NCBI GenBank assembly: GCA_023333565.1
Contig: JAJKFH010001454.1
Location: forward strand, 45,750 to 109,749
Direction: 5' to 3'
DNA length: 64,000 bases
From: Puffinus mauretanicus
Taxonomy: Eukaryota; Chordata; Aves; Procellariiformes; Procellariidae
Shown: positions 44,827-58,500 of the stretch, piece by piece
Position numbering within the stretch: the first letter of the stretch is position 1
Layout of the letters: each line of letters opens with the position of its first letter
The notes under the pieces: generated by a model
Told to the model about the DNA's origin: nothing
The model's input: only the letters and a program-made list of their open reading frames with translations
The model's database searches: none
Program-made: the position numbers and the translations under genes

Positions 44827-45441
44827 GTAAGTTTGAGCCAGGGGGGCTCTTCCTGAGAGCTTGAACCTCTGCAGACCGTGGAAGGGAATCAACCCCCCAG
44901 GAAAGGGAGCGCAGGGCCTCTGGAAGCAGCACTGACACTAGCAAGTACCTGACATGGGTTTGCTTGTTATGCCTGGCAGATGTGAGCTGAGAGTGGGCAA
45001 CTCCCTAGACACAGAGTGTGGGAGATGCACCCCTTCGCTGTTGCACAGGGAGGAAGGGAGGAAGAGTCCCGAGCCCAAGCGTGGCTGGGCTGTGAAAAGG
45101 CCTCGGTCTAGGTGGCCAGGCTGTGGCGGAGATTCCCTGGGGCAGAGGTCCGCCCTGCTGCCAGAGAGGATCTAAGCTCCTGAGGAGAGGAAAGGCCGGG
45201 CTCGCTGCTCTGTGCTTTGGGCATTGTCCGCAATTCTTTTCCCATGGACTTTAGTGAAGGCTGGAGGTTTGGGGGGGCCAAAAGCCCAAGCCAGCAGGAG
45301 GACCATCCCTTTCAAAAGTGAGGTGTAGCTGTGATGAAGATGCTGGCTACTCTGTTACGCCTGAGTGACTCGCCGCCCACCTGAACTGTGTTTCACCTTA
45401 CTTCCCTTGTGTTGGTCACTGCTGGGTCTGCTCCTATCAAG

Positions 45442-45575
45442 GCTCCTGATCCAAAGAAGCTTGGGGATCCCATACTGCAAGGAGCTGCTGCGCTGCCTTC
45501 GCAGCAACGACATGCTCTTGTTCCGCACCCAGAGGCAGGGTGAAAAAGCCGAGGACAACTGGGAGAGACTGATCA
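45442..45575 (+). pseudogene. ADCY10: ADCY10-like exon block 2
   Basis: Acceptor CTCCTATCAAG, donor GTAAGC. Joined to block 1 the phase is right (AG|G gives Arg). It reads LIQRSLGIPYCKELLRCL, matching the known GIPYYCEELL-like block of ADCY10 less one residue, then a charged linker ending NWERLI. Open in itself. No further ADCY10 exon was found to the right before CEP250-like exons begin at 46352. Confidence 0.72.
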
Positions 45576-46351
45576 GTAAGCACCTTTACGGCTGATGAGT
45601 GAGTTGTTGTGGCACATTCTCCACAGCACAGTCTTGTCTCGTCGTTCCCCCATGGATCTGGGCAGAGTCAGATCTTGCAGCAATGCAGAACTTCGTCTGG
45701 CGGAGGTGTGGGCTCCTGCATGCCTTGCTTTTGAGACAGCCAAAGCAGGGGCTAGCGAGTTCTAGTGGCTTGGAGGGGCCTAAATTCTTGGGATGGGGGT
45801 TGGGGGGCTAAAACAGGGGAAATTGTTCTGGAGCACATGTGTTTCTGCTGTTTCTTAGGCATTCTAGTGGGCATGTAATTTAGCTTGGCCAGATGCCAGC
45901 TCTCTTGAGAACAAACCTTTCCTGTTCCTTTCTCACAGTTACCTTCTGTGAAACAAAAATAGTGTAGCCGTAATGGTACATTCTTCCGGTGTCAGCGTGC
46001 GGTTTCAAACTATGGGTTACCGTCAGCCATTTACCTTATTTGATTATAAGCTTTCCTTGATGTGCAGAGTATGCCTGACCTACTGGTTAATTCTTGAAGC
46101 CTTCTGGCTGTGCCATACATTTCTTCTTATCTCTGAGGAGAAAATCGACTCATTCCTCGACCATCAAACAGACTCATGGCTCAACTATCCAGATGTGTCC
46201 TGATCCCAAAGTGCCAGACGAATGATTCGCCCCCAACGAAGATGTCGTCTTTCCTGCCAGCTTTTACTGTTGCGCAATTACGTGCTTCAGAGGTGAGTCA
46301 GCGGATAAAGATGGTGGTGTGAACATTCTCTCTTTCTTTATTCTTCTCCAG

Positions 46352-46579
46352 AGATTTGTCAGAGCTGAAGGCAGAGCAAATGAGGCTTTCTGGATCTATA
46401 CTTGTAAACTGCTCCCACCTAAACTCTGGCAGACAGCTCTGGGAGTCCGTCACTCTGGGTAGACCCGTCCTAGAAGATCAGGCACAGCAGCAAGCGGAAC
46501 AGGAGATAAGCCAGAAGACTTGGGAAGCGATGTGCTTACAAGTCAAGGGGGACCTGGAGAAGAAGGAGCTTCAGGACAG
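46352..46579 (+). CDS. CEP250: CEP250-like exon 1 of those visible
   Basis: Acceptor TTCTTCTCCAG, donor [21 protein letters not shown] at the start and [12 protein letters not shown] at the end match known CEP250 blocks. The middle is poorly conserved. It begins in phase (last base of a codon), so a coding exon upstream is expected but is not found. Confidence 0.82.
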
Positions 46580-49500
46580 GTAAATGTGTTTTAAACTTTG
46601 CCGTTACCAACGTTATCTTTTGTGGCTGCTTCTTGGATTCATAGATGGGCTGTGTTCACGTTTAAAACACGCCCATTCTGTACAGCCTTGTTTCTGTCCC
46701 TAGTCAAACTATTGCCTTCAACAGAATGGATAGAAAAAAACGTCTGACTGACAGAAGCTCTTCCGAGTAAGACAAGACTGGAAAAGAGATTGCATATTAC
46801 AATGGTTTTGCTGCTAACTGATTGTTGGTGAGAAATTGAGACCGGCATAAAGAGAGCTCTGTCTCTCGTACAGCCCTTTTGCTACCCAGGGCTGTGCTAA
46901 GGGAGTTGCGGGGGAATTTGCACAGGACCATCATAAGCAATGTAGCACCTCTGTACTGACGTTTCCTTGCAAGACTGAGTGCAGAAGGCCTTTGGGGCAA
47001 GAAGTGCCATTTTGCAACATCACTCATATTAACCTGAATCATCCTGCAATCCTATGATTATTGGATTGGAAATTCATAGACATCTCCCCGAATAGATTGC
47101 AAGCTCTTTCATCAACTCACTGCTGAAGGCAAAAGTAATTGTGGGAATAGTAATCTGGACTTTAAAAGTCTGTCTTAGCCAAAGAACAACTTTGGAAAGC
47201 CTTATATGCAACGTCTGAAAGGGGAGAGAGAGAACTGACAGGCAGGAAGCTGTTAGCTACCTGAAAGGAGGTTGTAGCGAGGTGGGTGTCGGTCTCTTCT
47301 CCCAAGTAACAAGCGATAGGACGAGAGGAAACGGCCTCAAGTTGAGCCAGGGGAGGTTTAGATTGGATATTAGGAAACATTTCTTCACTGAAAGGGTTCT
47401 CAAGCATTGGAACGGGCTGCCCGGGGAAGTGGTTGAGTCGCCGTCCCTGGAGGTATTTAAAAGACGTGTAGACGTGGTGCTTAGGGACATGGTTTAGTGG
47501 TGGACATGGCAGTGTTAGGGTAACGGTTGGACTCGATGATCTTCAAGATCTTTTCCAACCTAAGTGATTCTGTGATTCTATGATTGTATACTCTTGGTTT
47601 TGGAAATGGGGCTGTTCTTACATTAAAAACCTGTTTGTCTTTCCCCTTCTCATAGACTGAAGGACTTAGCTGCACTTGAAGGAGAACATTCATTATTACA
47701 GAGTGAGTTGGTAGTCGCAAGAGAGACACCGGAGGATTCGCACCTTCAGAGGGATCTGCTGAAGCAAGAGAAACATGAGCTTACGAGGGCACTGGAAAAG
47801 GTACGGTCACCTTATTCCTAGGCAGCGCTTGTGGGAGAGGGAGTTGTCATAGCAAGACCACCACAGATGCTGTTTCTGGCAGTAGAAGACAGGGACGATG
47901 TTGTTCTCCTTCTTGGAAAATGGTGATCAGACCACGCAGGCTCTTTGGTGTAGTTAGCCCCCACTAACTTTGGTGCTTATTGGGAACACCGAAGTGGGAG
48001 TATGGCAGAGACACAAAAGGGGATGTGGAGTTGCTGCTTAAAGTCGGGGATTTTCCTGTCTTTGTTTTCACGTTGTTCTTTTGTCTCTTCAGGCAGAGCA
48101 GTCGGTAGCAGAGTTGACAGGGGCTCTGGAAAAGCGGAGTGCTGAAGTAGCTGACCTACATGTTGCCACAGCGAAGATGAGCAGCATTAATGAAGCCCTT
48201 GCGTTGGATAAGGCGCAACTGCAGAAACTCGTGTTGCAGGTGAGCAGAGTTGCCAAAGATCTTGCCGGGTGTTTGTCTCCAGCTGCTGCTTCTTTTCAGA
48301 CCTCTTGCTTTCCGACAGTATGACTGTCTGAATATGGAAAAAACGTTCCTTTTTCTGTCCAAGCCAAAGCTTCTCCGTAGTAAATCTTACTGTCTTTTAT
48401 TCCCTCTGTGCTTCTGTGATCGTAGCTGGAGCAAGAGAATGACGTTCTGTCAGGTAAAGTGGGCGAGATGGAGAGAGCAAAGATCTCTGAGCAGGAGAAG
48501 CTGAACTTGTGTGAAAGAACAAAGGAAGAGCTCTGCGCAGAGAAAGCCCACCTGGAGCAGCTGCTGAAGAAAGCAGAGGAGCAACAGGAAGGGCTGCAGG
48601 TAGAGCTGAGGATACTGGCAGAGGAGAAGGCAGAAACCCAAGAGAAACTCAATCAGGTGAGGCCAAAAACCTGGGCTTTTGGCTGCTTGGCTCAGTGAAG
48701 CCGTATCTGTTGGATGCTGCAGTCAAGGTTTTGTCAAGGAGACACTTGGTAGTGCTGGAGGTCAGAAGGCTTTGTTTACTTCTTTTTGGAAATGCGTTGA
48801 TACTTGCAGAGATGTTCTGCAATTCTTTGAGTTGTCCTCTGCTTCTACACGTTCCTTTAACCCACCTGTCTGCGCTGGCCTCCTTTTTGGCTTTTGATAA
48901 GCTGCAGAGAGATGATTTGTCTTGCCCATGAATCTGAGTGAGGCCACTACACTCACGTGTGGCAAAAGGAGCAAACAGCGTAGCTCTCCACCCTTTTTCT
49001 GAGGCAAGACAAACGGGGCTGCGTGTTTCAATTTATGCTTTTTCTTGTGAAGTCTGCAACTTTCAAAAGTCCATTTGTTCGAGCCTAGAGAGCGGGACAA
49101 AGCTGCAAGTCAATGTCTGCTGTCTGGTACTGCTAAGAATGGGAATGACATCTTGAAATTGTTGAAATTGTATTTGAAGACAGACATGCAGCTTTGAATT
49201 GCTGGAGCCTCTGCAGGCTTTGAGGAAGAAGATGAGAAGTAGGCGATCACGCAAGACTGTTTACTCTGGACTGACTGATTTTGGTACAGTGGAAAAAGAG
49301 CTTGGGAGAATCATCTCACTGGAGGAGACGAGGCAGTTTGCCATCATTCAAGTGTCAGTTTCATAACGTACAATCTGGGGTGTTAGGGGATAACGTTGAG
49401 AGGAGAATTGTTTGTTTCTGATGGTGTGTTCTCTGTTAGACAGCCTTAGTTTTGGAGTACGTGGTATGTTTGGCAAATAGCCAGCAGAGGTGTTACACTG

Positions 49501-52500
49501 GAGGAAAAAAAGCTAAAAAATGCCGGTTAACCTTCAAGCTTGAATACCAGCAAGGTATATTAGACAACTTCTTTGTGTAAGACAAGTAAACAGTATTGTT
49601 GACATGAACTACTGTACAAATAGAGTCTACCATCTCTTTGGCCGCACCAGCCAGGCTTTCATAAATCACTAAAGGACACTGCTCACCACCCGGGCTGTTG
49701 CCTTGCCAAGCAACACCTCCTTGCATCCAACTGCTTTACGTGCTAAAGTAGGTGACACTTTGATCCTTTTTTTTTTTCCTAGAAGGAGAAACCATGTGTA
49801 TTTTCACTTTCTTCAGCGAGCAAAGTTGCTTTTGCGCAAACTTTCCTGAAAATTTCCAGCACTGGAACAGATTCTGATAGAATTTTAGTTTGCAGGGTGG
49901 CAGTTCTGGGAAGTGCAGTACTTCTGCATGAAAACACGTAGTCTGGGGTATGTACCTGTGTCCTGAAGGAGCTGTGTGGTCCCAGGCAACCCAGTAGGGC
50001 CTTCCACATCACTTCCAAGTTAACAGTCCCAGTGCCTTTTGGCAGCCCAGTGCGGTACAGAGCAGGTGCTCTTAAACTTTCAGCCCAGAAAGTGCAGGGG
50101 CTTTTTCTCCTCCAGGAGATTCAGCAGTGGCACTGGCTGGCTCTGGACAGAGCTCCAGAGAAAGGACTCTGACTGCATTTTGTCCCACTTTCAGGTTTAC
50201 CGCCAGCAAGAGTCAGCTAGCAGTGGTCTGGAGCAGTTGCGCCAGGAGTCCTCTCGCCAAGGGCGTGCGCTGGCCAAGGTGTCCGAAGAGAAGGAATTGC
50301 TGGTGCGTGAGAAGGCTGCCCTAGAGGTGCGACTGGCAGCCACGGAGCGGGACAGACAAGGCCTTTCGGAGCAGCTGGCAGAGGCCAGGTAAAGGCAGGG
50401 AGGAGACCCTGGGCAATTATAAAGGTGGTAATCATTGCACGAGGGTGTATTGCATCCTGTCCGCTTTCCAGATGCTTTCACTGTCCGCCGACAGGAAACG
50501 GAAGAATCTCGAGCAAAAAAAACCCAACAGTGTAGCATGATTTGAATGTTATTTTTCTGACAGCGAAAGCTAACAAAGCTCTCCTGAGCCTTGGGCTCAC
50601 GTTTATGCCCCCTTGCACATTCCTGTGTGAAGTCCAAAGCAAGCCAATGTAATTCCTCAGTATCTGGTACCTTGCCTCTGCATTGAGCAATAATTAAACC
50701 ACGCAGATGTTTACGGAAACCTGAAGCTTCTCTCTGGTTTTGGTTTCTTGTTCTGTGCATTCGAACATAGGTCTTTCCTTAGCAAGTAGTTTGACATGGG
50801 ATCTTCAGAATTCAAGGCTCTTACATTCGGACGTTGTGAGTAGGACACTGCCATTTAGGGTGAAGCTAGAGGCTCGTGCTGAAAATCTTGAGGGCCTTCT
50901 GTCTCTAAGCTAACTCTTGTTACCTGTGGTGCAGGACCTAGGGTTGGTCACACCAGCAGCAGGGAAACCTCTTTTGAATTCTTGCCAGTCTTCGGGAGTT
51001 CTTGCCCCTCATTGATGTCTGGGTCCCGTACTCCTTACCACTGTGCTGTTTAGAGACAGACGTCATGGAGAAGTTACACGGGGAAGGAACAAGATTCTGT
51101 CCTTCTGTTGTATCAGGTTTCTAAGATCAAATGCGACAAGTTCTGCGTTTCCAAAAAAAAAACCAACCCCAAAAACCAACCCAAGGTATGGAGATGTTTG
51201 TCCTCCTCTTCGGTGTTTTTTAGAAGACTCCTGAACTTGCAGAGCTGTACAAATGATGTTTGTCATGCTTCTTGACTTTTACGCTTTACCACTCCAGAGT
51301 ACGTTGTTAGCGAGGCTGATAAACACCCTTTTGACTCAGCCTGTTTCTTGAGAGCTGCTGCTTCTTCTGAGCTCCAGCTTCTCTTATTCGATCCAGCCGA
51401 ATTATGTTTTGTCAATTATTGGGCTGTAGCAACTATTCTTGCCAGGTGTTGTTCTCAAGAGCCTTTTGTTGTCGCAGTTTTGGACTCTCTCTTTTCTGTT
51501 CTGTTTTAGAGACTGACTTTGGCTTATCCTTAAAATGGAGCATATTTACTTTGGACTGCCAGAGATTGGCGTCATCAGAAATATGTGCTTGCTCTCCTTC
51601 TTGAAGATACATCCTGCATTGTCCATCAAAGTTGGGGCGCTCAGGCGCCCCTGTACCCTGAAGGATGCTGTCCTGATCGCATCCCTGTACTAGTGAGGCA
51701 GGGCTGTGTATTGTAGGAACGTGGCACACAGGACGCTGCGTTAGATCAGGGAGGTAACTTCAGCTCCTGGTTCCAGAATCCCGTGTGTCATACGCAGCCG
51801 TCGGTGGAAGTCTGTGGATGTAACGGTTTGCCTCTGCAGTACTACAACTTCCATTGTAAAGAGCGACGAGTCATTTGGGCTACTGCCTACTTCGTTAGCA
51901 ACGCTTAAAGAAAAGTAGCAAGTTTTTCTCTTGAACTTCCAACAGTTTAAACTGAAGGATACCCGTCTCTCCTTTCAGGTAGTCCTTGTTCAGATAAAAT
52001 CTAGTTCAGATTTCTTCCAAATGCTGCTACAAGCATGAGGTTTTACTGTATCATCCGATGTATTTCTTTAGTCCCTTTTAAATATAGGGAGTCTGGAGAA
52101 TTACCTACACTAGGAACAGCATTAAAAAGTCACGAGTCAGCCAGGGAAATGCTCCTGCTCTGTGCCCCTGCAGACAACTTGGAAGTGCTGATGAGATGAG
52201 GGCTGTGAGCAGAGGCTGGGCTTTTGCTTGCTGGCACAGACCTTGTGGGCACGGCTACCCGTGTGTCATAGATCAGAGAACAGCAATTTAAGAGTTGGCT
52301 GTTGGGATCAGATTCGGCCGGGCTTTCTGCGTTACGCTAGGTCATAAGTAAAGCCTGGGCATCCCCTCGGAGGGGCCTGCATTGCTATTTTAAATGGCAG
52401 AGGTATGCTTTCTGTATACAAGTTTCCACGCAGCCCATGTTCCGTACTCACGGGTAGGGATCTTGAACGACTTCTTACTGCAGTAACTCCCTGTGGGCGT

Positions 52501-55500
52501 CAGGAGCAAGAAGCTCATTTCTCCCCGTATTTGCAACTCGTAGGTCAGTGAAGGAGACCCTGGAATCCAGCCTGTTTGAGGCGCAGCAGCACTTATCTCA
52601 GCTGGAGATCGCCAGGAGTCAGCTGGAAATCCAACTTCACGCAGCCTCGCAGGCCAAGGAGGTGATACAAGGTGAGAGCCTCGTGTGCTTTGTTTCTGGT
52701 GATCCCCCTGCCTCGGGAAGGTGGTATAAAAATAGCTCTCTGTCCGCAGTGCTTCTGAGGAGTGAAGGGGCTGGAGACAGATCCCTCCTACACTGAGATT
52801 GAAATGGCTTAAGGTCAGTGAAGTCAGAAGCCCTGTTTGTGTAGGCACTGAATCTTGCCGTTTGTCGTGTTTGCAGGGGAAGTGCAGTGCCTTCAACGTG
52901 AGCTGGAAGCAGAGAGATCTCTAATGAGGCGGGAACGGGAAAACATGGCACAAGAGCTCTTGCAGACAGAGCGGCAGTACGACAGCACCCTCAGGCTTCG
53001 GCAAACGGATCACGAGGTGGAAATCAACAAGCTCCTGCAAGACCTGGTAGGAAACAATACGCTTTTGAATTCTTCAAGCAAGCTTTGTGGGCTGGCTTTA
53101 GAAGAGTAACAGCCTGAGAAAGGTGTGACGTGGCGGCAATCATCTGTCATAGGCCACACGTGGCTAGGTCGGGCAGCAGAGCCGGTGGCTCATACTTGAA
53201 GGCACGTGAAGACCCCCAGGACCGTGTTGGGACGGTAACTGCAGCCACAGATGCAGTGAGGCGTTCAGCAGAAGGTTGGGCGGTCCCCACCCAAAGCATG
53301 GCAGCAAAGGGGCAGGATCTTACCAGGCTCCTGTCTGCCATGAAGTAGACTCCTTACATTGCTGCCAGCTGCAGTCACGGGAACTTTGTTCCTTCCTTTC
53401 TGTCCTCTCACGGTTGACGGAGGTGTTTGGGCTTAAAGCATACGGAACAGGCCCCTTGTTCCTGGTACTTCAGTTCGTGGCCGGTCTTGTGACTAGCGCA
53501 TCGGGGTACTGGCCTCTTTCTCACCCTGCAGTCCATCTGCGTCTTTTCGTTGATGAGAACGGAGTTGAGCTTTGAAAAGAGGGACTCTGAGAACAGAGAG
53601 AAATCCCGAGGAGGGAGGTGCTAGGAGGCAGGCTGCCATCAGGGAGGGGAAGGTAACATCTCCTCTGAAGTTCCTTGACAGGACGTGATTTATGGAGGGC
53701 TGGAAGACACTACTGTGCACTGTTGAGGTGGGGGTTTGTGGGAGGGATGACGCTTCACATTTTCTTGAGGAGCTTGGCTGGGACTCCATCCTGACGTCTT
53801 TTCCTCCCCTCGTCAGGCAAGCGAGCGGGAAGGGCACCGTTCAGAGCTACAGGAGATGCTGGAGCAATGGGAAAAGGAGAAGGCAGAGACAGAAAGGGAG
53901 CACGAGGAGACGCTGTTTGATATGAAGCAGAAAGTTGCCACCATGCAAGCTCAGCAAGAAGAGGAACGAACTAGAGTCGAAAATGCCAAGCAAGAGGTAA
54001 ATCATAGAATCATAAAGGTTGGAAAAGACCTCTAAGGTCATCGTGTCCAACCATCAACCCAACACACCATGCCCACTACACCATGTCCCTAAGGGCCTCA
54101 TCTACACGTCTTTTAAATACTTCCAGGGATGGGGATTCCACCACTTCCCTGGGCAGCCTGTTCCAAGTCCTGCCTGCTCTTTCAGTAAAGAAATTTCTCC
54201 TAATGTCCAATCTGAACCTCCCTTGGCGCAACTTGAGGCCATTTCCTCTCGTCCTATCGCTGTTACTTGGGAGAAGAGACCGACATCCACCTCGCTACAA
54301 CCTCCTTTCAGGTAGTTGTAGAGCGCAATGAGGTCTCCCCTCAGCCTCCTCTTCTCCAGACTAAACAACCCCAGTTCCTTCAGCCGCTCCTCATAAGACT
54401 TGTGCTTCAGGCCCTTCACCAGCTTCGTTGCCCTTCTCTGGACACGCTCCAGCACCCCAATGTCCTTCTTAGAGTGAGGGGCCCAGAACTGAACACAGTA
54501 TTCGAGGTGCGGCCTCACCAGTGCCGAGCACAGGGGCACGATCATCTCCCTACTCCTGCTGGCCACGCTGTTTCTGATACAGGCCAGGATGCCATTGGCC
54601 TTCTTGGCCACCTGGGCACACTGCCGGCTCATGTTCAGCCGGCTGTCAACCAGTACCCCCAGGTCCTTTTCCTCCGGGCAGCTTTCCAGCCACTCTTCCC
54701 CAAGCCTGTAGAAAAAGACTGTGAAAGGAGAATTTGTGTGGTTTTTTTACTCTTCTGGGCTCCTTATTGGCAGTGCTTCTCTGGACACTGTCCGTCTGGG
54801 TAGAAGTGTCTCTTGGATGCCCCTTGGTAAGCGGGAGAGGTGCTTTAGCAACGAGGAGACCTTTGTGCCATGAGGGAGAGGGCCTCTAAATCGAGAGGCT
54901 ACCAGAGCGTAGGTTTTAAGAAAGGCAGGAAGCGCGTTGCAGGCCTGAAGAGAACATGAACACCATAACCGTGTCTCACAATGAGTGAGCTCGCAAGGGA
55001 AGCCGCCTGCACAGCAAGGAGAGAGCTGGCTGGTTATCGGGCTGCTAACTAGGTGCGAAAGTCGCTATTGAAAGACAAACAGGACACAGCAGAAGACGAG
55101 GGATGCCCTCAGCAGCAAGGCGAGACACTTGAGAAATGCCACACGTTTTCCTGATGGATGACTAAGAGCTTGTTGAAGATTCAATCACGGGTGGACCCTG
55201 TTTGTACTGCCAGTCTCACTTAGGAATCTGTGCCTCCCAGTGGGCAGATAATGACCTAGGAGACCAGCAGCACCGTGCTTTGAGAACATGTGAGCCCGTC
55301 GGTCTTTGAGTCTTACCTCTCAAATTTTGTATGGGCAGTTTAAATCCGTCTTCTCTCTCTTTCTGTGCAGGTCCTGCTAGAAAAGGAGCGTGAGAGGGAT
55401 GCTTTATTAGAGGCGCTGCTCCAAACTCAGGGAGAGCTCAGAGAAGCCCGCCAGCAGCTAGAGCAGCTCAGGCAGGAGGTGGAAGAGCAGCGAGAGAATG

Positions 55501-58500
55501 GGCAGGTAAGCCTGACCTGTAGGGTAGGTTGAAGGAACAGGCCGTTGGCAATGGGACGTAAGCTGAGAGAGAGGCTGAGGGCGCCAGGTAACAGAGTGCA
55601 GGGCAGTAACGAGGAAATAAAACATAAGTGCTGCGCCTGAGGAGGCAAGGACTACTGCAGGCACTGAAAGCACGGAGCCTGGTAAGCTCCGGAGATCAGC
55701 AACAGGCAGGAAGGGTTACAAGGGAAGCAGAGCTGGGTAGAAAAGCAGAAAGAATGTGATTTTGAGACAGAAAGAGGAAAAAGCTGGACCCGATGGCAGC
55801 TCCCAGTAGCTTGCTCTCCCTTTGTGTTTACAGAACGTCAGAGAAAAGCTGCAAGGAGAGCTGCAGGAAACTCGCAGTAAGATCGAGGCAGTGGAGAAGC
55901 GGCACCAAACTGTCCAAGAGGAAATGAATATCCTTCTTCAGCAGAGGGATGCTCTACAAAAACAGGTGACTGGAACAGCAGTAGCTACTGCAGTCACCAG
56001 AGAGGTGGTCTCTCCCCTTCTTGCCTTTCCATCGCAGAGCAGCAGGCTGATGGGGTAATGCCTCTGACTGCCATCATGCTGTGGTCTCCATCTCAGCTGG
56101 TCTGAAGGAGACTTACCGGCCAGCTGAGTCTCAGCTCCTGCCCGGACAGATGGGCTAGTCCTTTTGCCTGTTTGCCAGTAATCATCAGAATGGATTTCTG
56201 CTGGTCCTGGTTTTTTAAGGTGGTTTTTCAGATGAATGTGGTGACCCACTTAGATTTTTAAACAAGTCGGCTGTATCCGTTTGAATCTGGTACTCTCGTG
56301 ATAGGGTGAAATTCAAAGTTGTCCTTTCCCTTTCCTCACAGTACATGATATGGCTGACAGTGACAAGCTGTAGTCTCTGACTGCTTTGTTGTGTTTTACC
56401 TGAGGTGGAAGAGTTGACATCCCAGCTCGCAGCCTCCAAAGAGCGCCTAAAGAAGGAGGCTATGGCTCTGCATCAAGAGGTGGCGTCTCTGGAAAGGAAA
56501 CTCGAGAGCTCTGAGAAGCAAAGAAAGGATGTCCTGGTGAGGCTGTCAGATGCCGTAAAGGGCCATTTCTTACACATTTTTTGGCCTTCTGTTAATCCTT
56601 CTAAGGAGCAACTTTTTCCAGTGGAGAGCTGATTTTGGGTGGTCTTGTACAGGTTCAGTCCAAATCTGAGAAGATACAGAGTACGCAAATGCTGAGCAAG
56701 TTTCCCTCATTTTCCCCTTCCTTCCACTCAGCATTCCTTGTTTCCCAGACTTTTGCCATGTAGCTGAATTAGCAGGGTCATCCCCTTGGGTAAGAGAAGA
56801 CAGTCCAGAAAGGAGGGATAGTTGAGATGACCTGTATCACAAACTATGTGGAGAGACCACTCAGCAGCACAGGAGCAGAAGAGTGTTATTTATAGCCGTG
56901 GTTGTTTTTTGGTTTAACTTTTCCAATTGCATTCTTCTGAATAAGCAGGAAAAGATGCTGTAGTCCTATAAAACTCAGTTCCGATTCAGGGTGTTTATTT
57001 TCCTCAATTCTGAAAATTCTGGCGGAAAAGGACCTGGGGGTATTGGTCGACAGCCGGCTGAACATGAGCCGGCAGTGTGCCCAGGTGGCCAAGGCGGCCA
57101 ACGGCATCCTGGCCTGTATCAGAAACAGCGTGGCCAGCAGGAGTAGGGAATTGGTCGTGCCTCTGTGCTCGGCACTGGAGAGGCCGCACCTCGAATCCTG
57201 TGTTCAGTTCTGGGCCCCTCACTACAAGAAAGACACGGAGGTGCTGGAGCATGTCCAGAGAAGGGCAATGAAGCTGGGGAAGGGTCTGGAGAACAAGTCT
57301 GATGAGGAGGGAACTGGGGTTGTTTAGTCTGGAGAAAAGGAGGCTTGCTACAACTCCCTGAAAGGAGGTTGTAGCAAGCTGGATGTCGGTCTCTTCTCCC
57401 AAGTAACAAGCGATAGGACGAGAGGAAACGGCCTCAAGTTGAGCCAGGGGAGGTTTAGATTGGATATTAGGAAGCATTTCTTCACCAAAAGGGTTCTCAA
57501 GCATTGGAACGGGCTGCCCAGGGAAGTGGTTGAGTCACCGTCCCTGGAGGAATTTAAAAGGTGTGTAGACATGGTGCTTAGGGACATGGTGTAGTGGTGG
57601 ACGTGGTAGTGTTAGGGTAACGGTTGGACTCGATGATCTTCAGGGTCTTTTCCCACCTAAACAAGTCTACGATTCCATGATTTCTGCCCTCGAAGCTTTA
57701 GTCAAAGTAATTTTCAAACTTATCTCTATTTACATTGCATGGTTTGGGCAATTATTTGTGTCCACTTCCATATTTAGATTTCTAAATATCTGGATCTGGA
57801 AAAAGGGATGAGAAGACAAAGTTTGCCAGTCATAGAAAGCTGTTCCACATTGCCCGTCTGAGAGCAGACAGTGGGGAAAAAATAGAGCCACGTGAGAAAC
57901 AAAAGTGCTGATCCAGATAAATATGTATGGCTGCGAGGGGAAAACTCGTCCTGATTTCAAACACAGAATGACAGACTGCGATCTGACCATTGCTCCTTCA
58001 AGAGGGGACAGTGGGGTTCTAGAAGATGGTACCATGAAAACTCTACACAGAAGAGGTCCAAAAAAAAAAACCCCCAAAACCGGGAAATCAAATGTTGGGG
58101 TTGTTCTCTCTTCCCTTTCTTCCCTAAGGGAGAGAACATCCTCATGCCACTGCCTAAATCGTGCCTAGTCTGGACTGTAAATCCTGGCTGCAGTTCTGGC
58201 GGCTCCTCCCCAAAAGAACACACTAGAGCTAGAAGAGCTTCAGAGAAGGGCAAAGAGGAAGATGGGACTGGCTGAGTAAGCTGGGAAAGACGCAACCTGA
58301 AGGGTGGCACAGGAAGGGTCTACAACATCCCGAGAGGCAGGGAGAGAGGGGGCAGCCCTTGACTGCCACTGAAGCCGGAGTTCAAATCTGGTACGAAAAG
58401 CAAACCTATATGGATGGAATTATTGAATCTTTTTCTCCCTGTTTTGCAGCATGAACGGGACAGACTGCAAGCAGTTAAAGAAAAACTGGTATGGGAGATA

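Noticed and set aside
45973..46203. Open frame before CEP250-like exon 1, possibly another ADCY10 or N-terminal CEP250 exon
   Set aside because: No resemblance to either family and no convincing splice sites.
54019..54803. Overlapping frames on both strands inside intron 8
   Set aside because: They are CR1 tail sequence, which commonly yields such frames ([10 protein letters not shown] and similar).
58414..58449. Start codon at 58414 as the beginning of a separate 873-codon gene
   Set aside because: The bases before 58450 form a pyrimidine tract and CAG acceptor, and the end at 60963 is a GT donor, so this is an internal exon.
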